Assembly: GCA_900752475.1 (NCBI GenBank)
Contig: CAADVJ010000009.1
Location: forward strand, 1 to 9,464
DNA length: 9,464 nt
From: an uncultured Collinsella sp.
GTDB taxonomy: Bacteria > Actinomycetota > Coriobacteriia > Coriobacteriales > Coriobacteriaceae
Direction of reading: 5' to 3'
Shown here: positions 1-6,102 of the stretch, one piece after another
Layout: each line of letters begins with the position of its first letter
Numbering within the stretch: the stretch's first letter is position 1
Made by a program: the position numbers and the translations under genes
Notes under the pieces: model-generated
Told to the model about the DNA's origin: nothing
Database searches by the model: none
Seen by the model: the letters and a program-made list of their open reading frames with translations, nothing else

Positions 1-35
1 ATTGGCGTGAATGCGGCTCGCGCAGCGTCAAGCGG

Positions 36-59
36 TCCGCCGTTCGGTAGAACGGCGGA
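36..59 (-). terminator. Hairpin just after the HTH-aminotransferase stop codon
   Basis: A perfect 9-bp inverted repeat (TCCGCCGTT at 36-44 and AACGGCGGA at 51-59) with a 6-base loop begins four bases past the aminotransferase stop codon. Read on the minus strand, the stem is followed by CCGCTTG and not by a clear T-run. It is therefore a weak intrinsic terminator at best, or an mRNA 3'-end stabiliser. The position right after the gene supports a 3'-end role. Confidence 0.5.
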
Positions 60-63
60 ACTA

Positions 64-1584
64 TTAATTCTGGCGGTAATGATCGAAGAAGTCGGCGAGG
101 TCTTCGAGCGACTCTTTGAGCACTTCCATGCGCGGCAGGTACACGATGCGGAAGTGGTCGGGCTCAGCCCAGTTAAAGCCGCCGCCGCGCGTGATCAGGA
201 TCTTCTTCTCGTGCAGCAGGTCGAGGGCGAACTGTTCGTCATCGGTGATGTTGAACTTCTTCACATCCATCTTGGGGAAGATGTAGAACGCCGCGCGCGG
301 CTTGACCACCGAGATGCCGTCGATCTTGTTGAGCGCCTCATACACAAAGTTGCGCTGCTCGTAGACACGGCCGCCGGGACGGATGTAGTCGTTAACCGAC
401 TGATGGCCGCCGAGCGCCGTCTGGACGATCGACTGAGCCGGCACGTTGGAGCACAGGCGCATGTTGGAGAGCATGTTGATGCCCATGATGAAATCGCTCA
501 TACAGCGCTGGTTGCCCGAAAGCACCATCCAGCCAATACGATAGCCCGCGATCATGTGCGACTTGGAAAGGCCGCTAAAGGTGACACAGGGCAGATCGGG
601 AGCGAGCGAGGCAATGGAGACGTGCTCGTAGCCGTCCATGCACAGACGGTCGTAGATCTCATCGGCAAAGATCATGAGCTGGTGCCTGCGCGCGACCTCG
701 ACGATGCCCTCGAGCACCTCGCGCGGATAGACGGAACCCGTGGGGTTGTTGGGGTTGATGATGACGAGGGCCTTGGTCGCGCTCGTGATCTTGGACTCCA
801 TATCCTCCAGGTCGGGATACCAATCGGCCTGCTCATCGCACAGATAGTGCACGGGATGGCCGCCGGCAAGGGTCGCGCACGCTGTCCAAAGCGGATAGTC
901 GGGGCTGGGGATCAGAATCTCGTCGCCATTGTCGAGCAGCGCATTCATCGAAAGCTGAATGAGTTCGGACACGCCGTTGCCCGTGTAGATGTGTTCCATC
1001 TGAACATTGGGCAGCCCCTTGATCTGCGAGTACTGCATAATCGCCTTGCGCGCAGAGAACAGGCCGCGCGAGTTGGAATAGCCTTCGCAGTCGGGCAGCT
1101 GCTGGCGCATATCCTTAATGACCTCATCGGGCGTGCGGAAACCAAAGGGCGCGGGGTTACCGATGTTGAGCTTGAGAATACGCTCGCCCTCGTCCTCCAT
1201 ACGGGCAGCCTCGTCCACGACGGGACCGCGCACGTCATACAGGACATTGTCGAGCTTGGTGGATTTAGAAAAAGTACGCATGGTGGTGCTCCTTGGAATT
1301 TGAGCCGTGGGACTAGGTTCGGATTTGGCAACGTTATGGGACGAGGACGTCTCGCCTTGATCGGCGTCACCGGCAAGCAGCCAGGTAACATCGACCTCCA
1401 AAATGCGGGCGAGCAGCTCTGCCACATCGCGCCGCGGAATCGTCTTGCCGCTCACATATTGGCTCATCTGACTCTTGCCGAGTTTTTTGCCGAGTATCTC
1501 CGATGCGCGGATTACGTCCGACTGGCGAACGTCGCGATCGGACATGGTCTGTCGCAGGCGATCGCTAAACGTTTCTTGGGCCAC
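64..1584 (-). CDS. XRE-family HTH domain fused to AlaA-like PLP-dependent aminotransferase
   Basis: This 506-residue protein has two parts. Residues about 5-70 form a Cro/C1-type helix-turn-helix (QSDVIRASEILGKKLGKSQM, then SQYVSGKTIPRRD). Residues 102-506 form a complete class I aminotransferase closely resembling AlaA, which interconverts pyruvate plus glutamate with alanine plus 2-oxoglutarate. Visible aminotransferase motifs are LNIGNPAPFGF (139-149), YTGNGVSELI (200-209), INPNNPTG (276-283), FADEIYDRL (306-314) and FSGLSKSHMIAGYRIGW (336-352). K341 is the expected PLP-binding lysine. A polar linker (about 72-101) joins the parts. I chose the GTG at 1584 because AAGGAGG lies 5 bases upstream; the ATG at 1623 has no such site and sits inside the operator region. 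The lysR gene lies upstream on the same strand. Four GTTCAATT boxes upstream suggest autoregulation. The enzyme call is secure; the regulatory role of the HTH is inferred. Confidence 0.93.
   Translation of the reverse strand: MAQETFSDRLRQTMSDRDVRQSDVIRASEILGKKLGKSQMSQYVSGKTIPRRDVAELLARILEVDVTWLLAGDADQGETSSSHNVAKSEPSPTAQIPRSTTMRTFSKSTKLDNVLYDVRGPVVDEAARMEDEGERILKLNIGNPAPFGFRTPDEVIKDMRQQLPDCEGYSNSRGLFSARKAIMQYSQIKGLPNVQMEHIYTGNGVSELIQLSMNALLDNGDEILIPSPDYPLWTACATLAGGHPVHYLCDEQADWYPDLEDMESKITSATKALVIINPNNPTGSVYPREVLEGIVEVARRHQLMIFADEIYDRLCMDGYEHVSIASLAPDLPCVTFSGLSKSHMIAGYRIGWMVLSGNQRCMSDFIMGINMLSNMRLCSNVPAQSIVQTALGGHQSVNDYIRPGGRVYEQRNFVYEALNKIDGISVVKPRAAFYIFPKMDVKKFNITDDEQFALDLLHEKKILITRGGGFNWAEPDHFRIVYLPRMEVLKESLEDLADFFDHYRQN
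1281..1294 (-). promoter_or_regulatory. Internal ribosome binding site for a stand-alone aminotransferase
   Basis: On the minus strand AAGGAG (plus positions 1289-1294) stands 7 bases before an in-frame ATG at 1281-1279. That ATG is Met102 of the fusion and reads MRTFSKSTKLDNVLYDVRG, which is where stand-alone AlaA proteins begin. A consensus site with ideal spacing, exactly at the domain boundary, suggests that the cell could also make a 405-residue enzyme lacking the HTH. Whether it is used cannot be told from sequence. Confidence 0.6.
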
Positions 1585-1591
1585 TAGAACC

Positions 1592-1598
1592 TCCTTAC
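1592..1598 (-). promoter_or_regulatory. Ribosome binding site that fixes the GTG start
   Basis: AAGGAGG on the minus strand, 5 bases before the GTG at 1584-1582. It decides between this start and the upstream ATG at 1623. Confidence 0.8.
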
Positions 1599-1605
1599 TG
1601 GCAAA

Positions 1606-1687
1606 GTTCAATTTACAGAACACGAATTGAACCTGAGTTCAATTTAGGCAGCAGTATAGCGCGGCGCATTATCCGAAAGTTCAATTT
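1606..1687. promoter_or_regulatory. Operator array of GTTCAATT boxes upstream of the HTH-aminotransferase
   Basis: GTTCAATT occurs at 1606-1613, 1637-1644 and 1679-1686, and in inverted orientation at 1625-1632. The middle pair forms the 20-base palindrome AATTGAACCTGAGTTCAATT (1625-1644). The outer copies are both embedded in the identical 12-mer AAAGTTCAATTT (1603-1614 and 1676-1687). The same-orientation copies are 31 and 42 bases apart, close to 3 and 4 helical turns. The array brackets a TATACT -10 candidate. The gene downstream starts with an HTH domain, so autoregulation is the simplest reading. The binding protein is inferred. Confidence 0.7.
1653..1658 (-). promoter_or_regulatory. 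Candidate -10 element for the HTH-aminotransferase
   Basis: TATACT on the minus strand, which would start transcription near 1646. The palindromic operator (1625-1644) would then cover about +2 to +21. One outer box (1679-1687) contains TTGAAC on the minus strand, but it lies 20 bases from the -10, too far for a normal -35. The promoter may therefore have only a weak -35. Confidence 0.45.
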
Positions 1688-1715
1688 CACAAGAAAATGT
1701 ACCGAGCCCTGAGAA

Positions 1716-1733
1716 TTGTCCCAAAGTGGACAA
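1716..1733 (-). terminator. Weak hairpin after the LysR gene
   Basis: TTGTCC and GGACAA form a 6-bp stem around a 6-base loop, 13 bases past the lysR stop codon on the minus strand, followed by TTCTC. It is short and has no real T-run. It may be a weak terminator or a protein site. Confidence 0.3.
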
Positions 1734-1746
1734 CAGGTACGCGCTT

Positions 1747-2604
1747 TTAGAGATATTCGAGGAAACGAGCCGCCGCGAGCGAAACGTCGGCGGTGCGGTA
1801 TATGGCGTTGATCTGCCGATGAGGATGTCCCTCGAGCGGGCGCACGGCAACATCGAACTGGCAGCGGCGCAAGATGAGCGCGGGAAGAATGCTCACGCCC
1901 AGGCCGTCCTCGACCATGGCCATAATCGCATAGTCATCCCAGGTCGACAGCTTGGAGCGCACCGTCAGCCCCGCCCGACGGAACAGCGGCGTAATCTCGT
2001 CGTCGCTACCGCGTTCCAGCAGAATAAACTGCTCGTTGGCCAAATCGGCAAGGAAAACGACCTCCGCGGTGGCAAGCGAGGAGCCCGCTGGCACCACGGC
2101 CATCAGCTCGTCTTGTACCAACGGCCGCGACGCCATGCCGGCGCCGCGTGGCTCGCGCGGAATAAAGCCCAGGTCGCAGCGGCCTTCCGCCACCCATTGC
2201 TCAATCTCGGAGTAATCGCCCATCAGCAACTCATAATCGACGTCCGGATGATCGGCGCGAAACCGCGCGATCACCGGCGGCAGTACATGGGTCGCCACAC
2301 TCGAAAACGTACCGATACAGATCTTGCCACGCATGAGCCCTCGCATCTCGTCCACGCGTCGCTGCAGGCGGCCAAACTCTTCGCATAACGCCTCGACTGC
2401 CGGCATGACCTGCCGCCCGTCGGCAGAAAGCACCACGCCCTCGCGGCTGCGATCAAGCACCTTAAAACCCCAGTCTGCCTCAAGGTCGCCCACCATGCGG
2501 CTCACGCCCGACTGCGAATAGCTCAGCCGCTCTGCAGCACGCGTAAAGCTGCCGGCACGCACCGTCTCAAGCAGCACTTGCATCTTTTGGATATTGGTCT
2601 CCAC
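1747..2604 (-). CDS. LysR-family transcriptional regulator
   Basis: A 285-residue protein of normal LysR length. Residues about 1-60 are the winged helix-turn-helix, with the classic pattern GSFTRAAERLSYSQSGVSRMV (residues 18-38) and the wing GVVLSADG. Residues about 90-285 are the periplasmic-binding-protein-like effector domain, starting at GKICIGTFSSVATHVLPPVI. I preferred the GTG at 2604 over the ATG at 2625. It puts the usual two or three residues before the first helix and has a purine-rich GGGTGGGG upstream, whereas the ATG has no visible binding site. The gene is divergent from an EamA-type exporter, and 118 bases separate the two starts. LysR regulators commonly control a divergent neighbour, so it probably controls that exporter and itself. 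The effector cannot be deduced. The closely following aminotransferase gene is on the same strand, but the 162-base gap contains its own promoter signals. Confidence 0.92.
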   Translation of the reverse strand: METNIQKMQVLLETVRAGSFTRAAERLSYSQSGVSRMVGDLEADWGFKVLDRSREGVVLSADGRQVMPAVEALCEEFGRLQRRVDEMRGLMRGKICIGTFSSVATHVLPPVIARFRADHPDVDYELLMGDYSEIEQWVAEGRCDLGFIPREPRGAGMASRPLVQDELMAVVPAGSSLATAEVVFLADLANEQFILLERGSDDEITPLFRRAGLTVRSKLSTWDDYAIMAMVEDGLGVSILPALILRRCQFDVAVRPLEGHPHRQINAIYRTADVSLAAARFLEYL

Positions 2605-2649
2605 GGCACGTCCCCACCCTTGCATGAGTTTTTATCATGTTTGCCATGC

Positions 2650-2657
2650 ATTATATT
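2650..2657. promoter_or_regulatory. Overlapping divergent -10 elements for lysR and the exporter
   Basis: On the minus strand 2655-2650 reads TATAAT, a perfect -10 for lysR. On the plus strand 2652-2657 reads TATATT, with a weak TTTTTA 17 bases upstream (2629-2634), a possible promoter for the exporter. The two -10 boxes share four bases, so RNA polymerase could not occupy both at once. The minus-strand call is the stronger. Confidence 0.45.
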
Positions 2658-2676
2658 CGCTTTTCTTCTAAAGCCA

Positions 2677-2693
2677 GTTCACCCATAGTGAAC
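2677..2693. promoter_or_regulatory. LysR-type binding palindrome between lysR and the exporter
   Basis: GTTCAC and GTGAAC form a perfect 6-bp inverted repeat around 5 bases (17 bases in all). The inner bases obey the T-N11-A rule of LysR boxes (T2679, A2691). The site is 22-38 bases upstream of the lysR -10, overlapping its -35 region, the usual place for autorepression. It is also 30 bases before the exporter start codon. Confidence 0.65.
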
Positions 2694-2722
2694 ATGCTCG
2701 GATATAGAGGGGATGTCAGCGC

Positions 2723-3634
2723 ATGAACAACGGACTGTTTACATACTTAGCAGCATTGCTATTGTTTGGCTCAAACGGCATCATCGCCGCTGCCATCGCG
2801 CTGCCGAGCTCTGATATCGTGCTCCTGCGCACGTTTTTGGGCGCACTCTCGCTTGTCACCATCCTCGCCATCACTCAACGCCATAAACTGCAGGCGCCAT
2901 CTCGCCCCCGCGAAGCCGCAGCCCTTCTCCTCTCGGGAGCCGCACTGGGCGCCAGCTGGATTTTTCTGTTCCGCGCCTACCAGACGATCGGCGTCGGCGT
3001 ATCCTCGCTGCTGTATTACTGCGGTCCCATCATCGTTATGGCCCTCTCCCCGCTCATTTTTGGCGAGAAGCTGACCGGCGGTAAAATTACCGGCTTCATA
3101 GCCGTCGCCTGCGGCGCCTTCCTCATCGCGGCCCAAGGCCTCGGCGGCAATATGCCCATCGCAGGCATCGTGTGCGGCATCGCCTCGGCCTTCTGCTACG
3201 CGTTGATGGTCATTGCCAGCAAGGGAGCGCCACATATCGAAGGTCTCGAGAACTCCACGCTCCAGGTGAGCGCCGCCTTTGTGACCGCGCTGGTCCTTAC
3301 GCTCTTCACGCAAGGTGCCCCCTCGTTCCTCTCCCCCAGCATTGCCGCCGGCATCGATTGGCGCGCCGTCGCTATGCTCGGCGTCGTCAACACCGGCATC
3401 GGTTGCCTGCTCTACTTTAGCGCCGTCGCCAAACTGCCCGTGCAGACCGTCGCCGTCGTCGGCTACCTTGAGCCGCTTTCGGCCGTCGTGTTCTCGGCCG
3501 TCCTTTTGGGCGAAACCATAACACCGGTCCGCCTGATGGGCGCCGCGCTTATCATCGGCGGCGCGATCTTTTGCGAACTCGCCGGCAAACGCGCAAACGC
3601 CAAGGCCGGCATCGCCCAGACAGCACGTGCTTAA
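2723..3634 (+). CDS. DMT superfamily (EamA-type) transporter, probable metabolite exporter
   Basis: A 303-residue, very hydrophobic inner-membrane protein with about ten predicted membrane helices arranged as two EamA repeats, roughly residues 4-137 and 146-287. Both repeats carry the family signature near their ends: YYCGPIIVMALSPLIFGEKLT (about 98-118) and a matching GYLEPLSAVVFSAVLLGETIT in the second half. Length and topology are typical of the family, whose members export amino acids or other small metabolites. The substrate is not visible here. The divergent LysR gene is its likely regulator. GAGGGG at 2707-2712 precedes the ATG with a rather long 10-base gap; another ATG at 2713 is out of frame. 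The C-terminal tail is short and basic, suggesting a cytoplasmic end. Confidence 0.9.
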   Translation: MNNGLFTYLAALLLFGSNGIIAAAIALPSSDIVLLRTFLGALSLVTILAITQRHKLQAPSRPREAAALLLSGAALGASWIFLFRAYQTIGVGVSSLLYYCGPIIVMALSPLIFGEKLTGGKITGFIAVACGAFLIAAQGLGGNMPIAGIVCGIASAFCYALMVIASKGAPHIEGLENSTLQVSAAFVTALVLTLFTQGAPSFLSPSIAAGIDWRAVAMLGVVNTGIGCLLYFSAVAKLPVQTVAVVGYLEPLSAVVFSAVLLGETITPVRLMGAALIIGGAIFCELAGKRANAKAGIAQTARA

Positions 3635-3668
3635 TAGCCCCTGCTCTGAAATACTACCTGCGTATATG

Positions 3669-3692
3669 AATAATCCCCAGATGGGGATTATT
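3669..3692. terminator. Perfect hairpin between the exporter and kup
   Basis: AATAATCCCC and GGGGATTATT form a perfect 10-bp stem around the 4-base loop AGAT, 34 bases after the exporter stop. The C/G core flanked by A-rich and T-rich arms fits an intrinsic terminator that could work in both directions. The T-rich part is inside the stem, with GTCTAAAA after it, so termination may be leaky. A role as a protein site in the kup leader is not excluded. Confidence 0.6.
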
Positions 3693-3724
3693 GTCTAAAA
3701 CACCCCGATGTGCCAAACTGCTCT

Positions 3725-3736
3725 TATATGTATAAA
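3725..3736 (+). promoter_or_regulatory. Candidate -10 region for kup
   Basis: TATATG (3725-3730) runs directly into TATAAA (3731-3736) in an AT-rich patch that stands out from the GC-rich surroundings, about 40 bases before the kup start. No good -35 is visible at 16-18 bases upstream of either hexamer. Confidence 0.35.
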
Positions 3737-3773
3737 GATGGCATAAAGGTCTACTGCTCGTGGCAGGGGCCAG

Positions 3774-6023
3774 ATGTCCAAGGGAGTCCACGTGGCACAC
3801 AACAAGCTGGAGGCAAACCTCCAAGACCAGCACGGGCAAGGCGGGCACGGAGCCATCCCCCTCTCCGCTGGTATGCTGCTCGTAACGCTCGGCGTCGTCT
3901 ATGGCGACATCGGCACGAGCCCCATGTACACCATGAAATCAATTGTCGCCAACAACGGCGGCATCGGTACCGTCAGCGAGGACATGATCCTGGGCGCGCT
4001 CTCGCTCGTCATCTGGACCATGACGCTCGTGACCACGGTCAAGTACGTGCTTATCGCCATGAAGGCCGATAACCATAACGAAGGCGGCATCTTCGCCCTG
4101 TTTAGCCTGGTGCGCAAAGTGGCACCGTGGCTGATTCTCCCCGCCATGATCGGCGGCGCGGCGCTGCTCGCCGACGGCATCCTCACCCCCGCGGTCACGG
4201 TCACCACAGCCATCGAGGGCTTGCGCACCATCGAATGGGGCCATGCGCTGCTGGGTGACGGCCAGACCAACGTCATCATTATTACCATCATCATTATCTG
4301 CGGCCTATTTGCCATGCAGCGCGCCGGTACCTCGTCGATCGGCAAGCTGTTCGGCCCGCTCATGACACTGTGGTTCCTGTTCCTGGCAGGCGCCGGCCTG
4401 TTCAACATGCTCGGCAACCTGTCCATCTTGCGCGCGCTCAACCCCATCCGCGGCATCATGTTCCTGTTCTCGCCCATCAACCACTCGGGCATCATGGTGC
4501 TCGGCTTCGTCTTCCTGTCGACGACCGGCGCCGAGGCACTCTATTCAGACATGGGTCACGTGGGCAAGGCTAACATTTACGCATCCTGGCCGTTCGTAAA
4601 GGCGGCCCTCATCCTTAACTATCTGGGTCAGGGCGCTTGGCTGCTCGCCAATAACTCCAACCCCCAGATGCTCGCGATGGATATCGTCAACCCGTTCTAT
4701 ATGATGCTCCCCGAGCCCCTGCGCCCCTTTGCCATCGTGCTTTCGGCCGTAGCGGCCATCATCGCCTCGCAGGCGCTCATCACCGGCTCGTTCTCGCTGG
4801 TATCCGAGGCAACCCGTCTCAACCTTATGCCGCATCTGCGCATCCACTACCCCAGCGACACCAAGGGCCAGCTCTATATTCCGCTCGTCAACAACATCAT
4901 GTGGGTCGGCTGCATCTTCATCGTGCTGCTGTTCCAAAACTCCGAGCGCATGGAGAGCGCCTACGGCCTCGCCATTACCGTGACCATGCTCATGACCACG
5001 ACGCTTTTGACGAGCTACATCGCCGGCATCCTCAAGCACAAGCTGGGTGCCTGCGTCTTCGCCCTGCTCTTTGGTGCCATTGAGCTGTGCTTCTTCGCCT
5101 CGTGCCTCACCATGTTCTTTGACGGCGGCTACGTCATGATCTTCCTGGCCGCGCTGCTGTTTGGCCTTATGTATGTGTGGCGTCGCGGCACCGCCATCGA
5201 GCGCACGCAGACGATTCTGCTGCCCGTCTCCAAGTACATCGACCAACTCAATCGCCTGCGCAATGACGAGACCTATCCCGTGCTCGCCGACAACTTGGTG
5301 TTCCTCACCAACAGCCCCGACCCGCTCACGCTCGACCGCGACGTGCTCTATTCCATCCTGGACAAGCACCCCAAGCGCGCCAAGGCATATTGGTTCATCA
5401 ACGTGCACGTTACCGACGAGCCCTATACGCACGAGTATTCCGTTGAGACCTTTGGCACAGACTTCCTGTTCCGTGTGCGCCTGGATCTGGGCTTTAAGGT
5501 CAATCAGCGCATCAACGCCTACCTGCGCCAGATCGTTGGCGACTTGATGGCATCGGGTGAGTTGCCGCCGCAGCATCACACTTACTCCATCTACGAGACG
5601 CGCGGCAACGTGGGCGACTTCCGCTTTTGCATGCTGCGCAAGATGCTTGCCCCCGAAACGGACATCAACCGCAACGACCACCGTGTGATGGCCATCAAGT
5701 ACGCCGTCCGCCGCGTCTGCGGAAGCCCGGCACGTTGGTACGGTCTCGAGAACTCGGCCATCATCATCGAGTACGTGCCGCTGTTTGCCCGCATGCGCCC
5801 GGCCGTTAAGCTCGTGCGCACCCAGGTGCCGCTCGAAGTTCAGATCGAAGAGGCCGAGGAAATGGAAGTCGATATCTTCTCGGACGACCTGGTCAACGGC
5901 AACGAGGCCGGCAAGAGTATGAACGTCGATCCCACCGAGCTGCTCGAGAGCGTCGCCGATACGCCCGAACAGCAACAGCTCGACGGCCTCGAGAACGAAC
6001 AACTCAACGACGCCAACTTCTAG
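3774..6023 (+). CDS. kup: Kup-family low-affinity potassium transporter
   Basis: A 749-residue KUP/HAK/KT potassium uptake permease, thought in this family to import K+ with protons. The N-terminal family signature LGVVYGDIGTSPMY (about 39-52) and the ADNHNEGGIFAL motif (98-109) are clear. About twelve hydrophobic segments run from residue 30 to about 470, followed by the usual cytoplasmic C-terminal domain. The last roughly 62 residues (from about 688) are a strongly acidic, low-complexity tail that a typical Kup of 620-690 residues lacks. The start is uncertain. The ATG at 3774 has GCAGGGG 4 bases upstream, while a GTG at 3792 has AAGGGAG 5 bases upstream and would give 743 residues. The gene stands alone on the plus strand between hairpins at 3669 and 6044, so it is probably monocistronic. 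I looked for a ydaO-type c-di-AMP riboswitch in its leader and saw none. Confidence 0.96.
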   Translation: MSKGVHVAHNKLEANLQDQHGQGGHGAIPLSAGMLLVTLGVVYGDIGTSPMYTMKSIVANNGGIGTVSEDMILGALSLVIWTMTLVTTVKYVLIAMKADNHNEGGIFALFSLVRKVAPWLILPAMIGGAALLADGILTPAVTVTTAIEGLRTIEWGHALLGDGQTNVIIITIIIICGLFAMQRAGTSSIGKLFGPLMTLWFLFLAGAGLFNMLGNLSILRALNPIRGIMFLFSPINHSGIMVLGFVFLSTTGAEALYSDMGHVGKANIYASWPFVKAALILNYLGQGAWLLANNSNPQMLAMDIVNPFYMMLPEPLRPFAIVLSAVAAIIASQALITGSFSLVSEATRLNLMPHLRIHYPSDTKGQLYIPLVNNIMWVGCIFIVLLFQNSERMESAYGLAITVTMLMTTTLLTSYIAGILKHKLGACVFALLFGAIELCFFASCLTMFFDGGYVMIFLAALLFGLMYVWRRGTAIERTQTILLPVSKYIDQLNRLRNDETYPVLADNLVFLTNSPDPLTLDRDVLYSILDKHPKRAKAYWFINVHVTDEPYTHEYSVETFGTDFLFRVRLDLGFKVNQRINAYLRQIVGDLMASGELPPQHHTYSIYETRGNVGDFRFCMLRKMLAPETDINRNDHRVMAIKYAVRRVCGSPARWYGLENSAIIIEYVPLFARMRPAVKLVRTQVPLEVQIEEAEEMEVDIFSDDLVNGNEAGKSMNVDPTELLESVADTPEQQQLDGLENEQLNDANF

Positions 6024-6043
6024 CGACGTCATAAATCAACGAC

Positions 6044-6081
6044 AGCGGCCCTGCACCTCACGAGAGACGCAGGGCCGCTTT
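6044..6081. terminator. Terminator shared by convergent kup and the hydrolase gene
   Basis: AGCGGCCCTGC (6044-6054) and GCAGGGCCGCT (6069-6079) form a perfect 11-bp GC-rich stem with a 14-base loop, 21 bases past the kup stop, and TT follows. On the minus strand the stem lies 24 bases past the hydrolase stop (TAG, plus 6103-6105). It therefore probably stops both convergent transcripts. Confidence 0.8.
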
Positions 6082-6102
6082 GCATTGCAGTAAAGCTAAC
6101 GG

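Noticed and set aside
7..1587. Long plus-strand open frame (526 codons) antisense to the HTH-aminotransferase
   Set aside because: The minus-strand protein has full family motifs; the open frame is a by-product of GC-rich codon use and shows no recognisable domain.
1585..1623. Longer aminotransferase start at the ATG at 1623
   Set aside because: No ribosome binding site; the extension overlaps a GTTCAATT box, and the GTG at 1584 has AAGGAGG at 5 bases.
3635..3773. c-di-AMP (ydaO) riboswitch in the kup leader
   Set aside because: The leader is short and I could not find the conserved pseudo-symmetric core; only a simple hairpin is visible.
4545..6032. Long minus-strand open frame antisense to kup
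   Set aside because: Shadow of the Kup reading frame; its composition is His/Asp/Val/Gly-rich with no membrane or enzyme motif.
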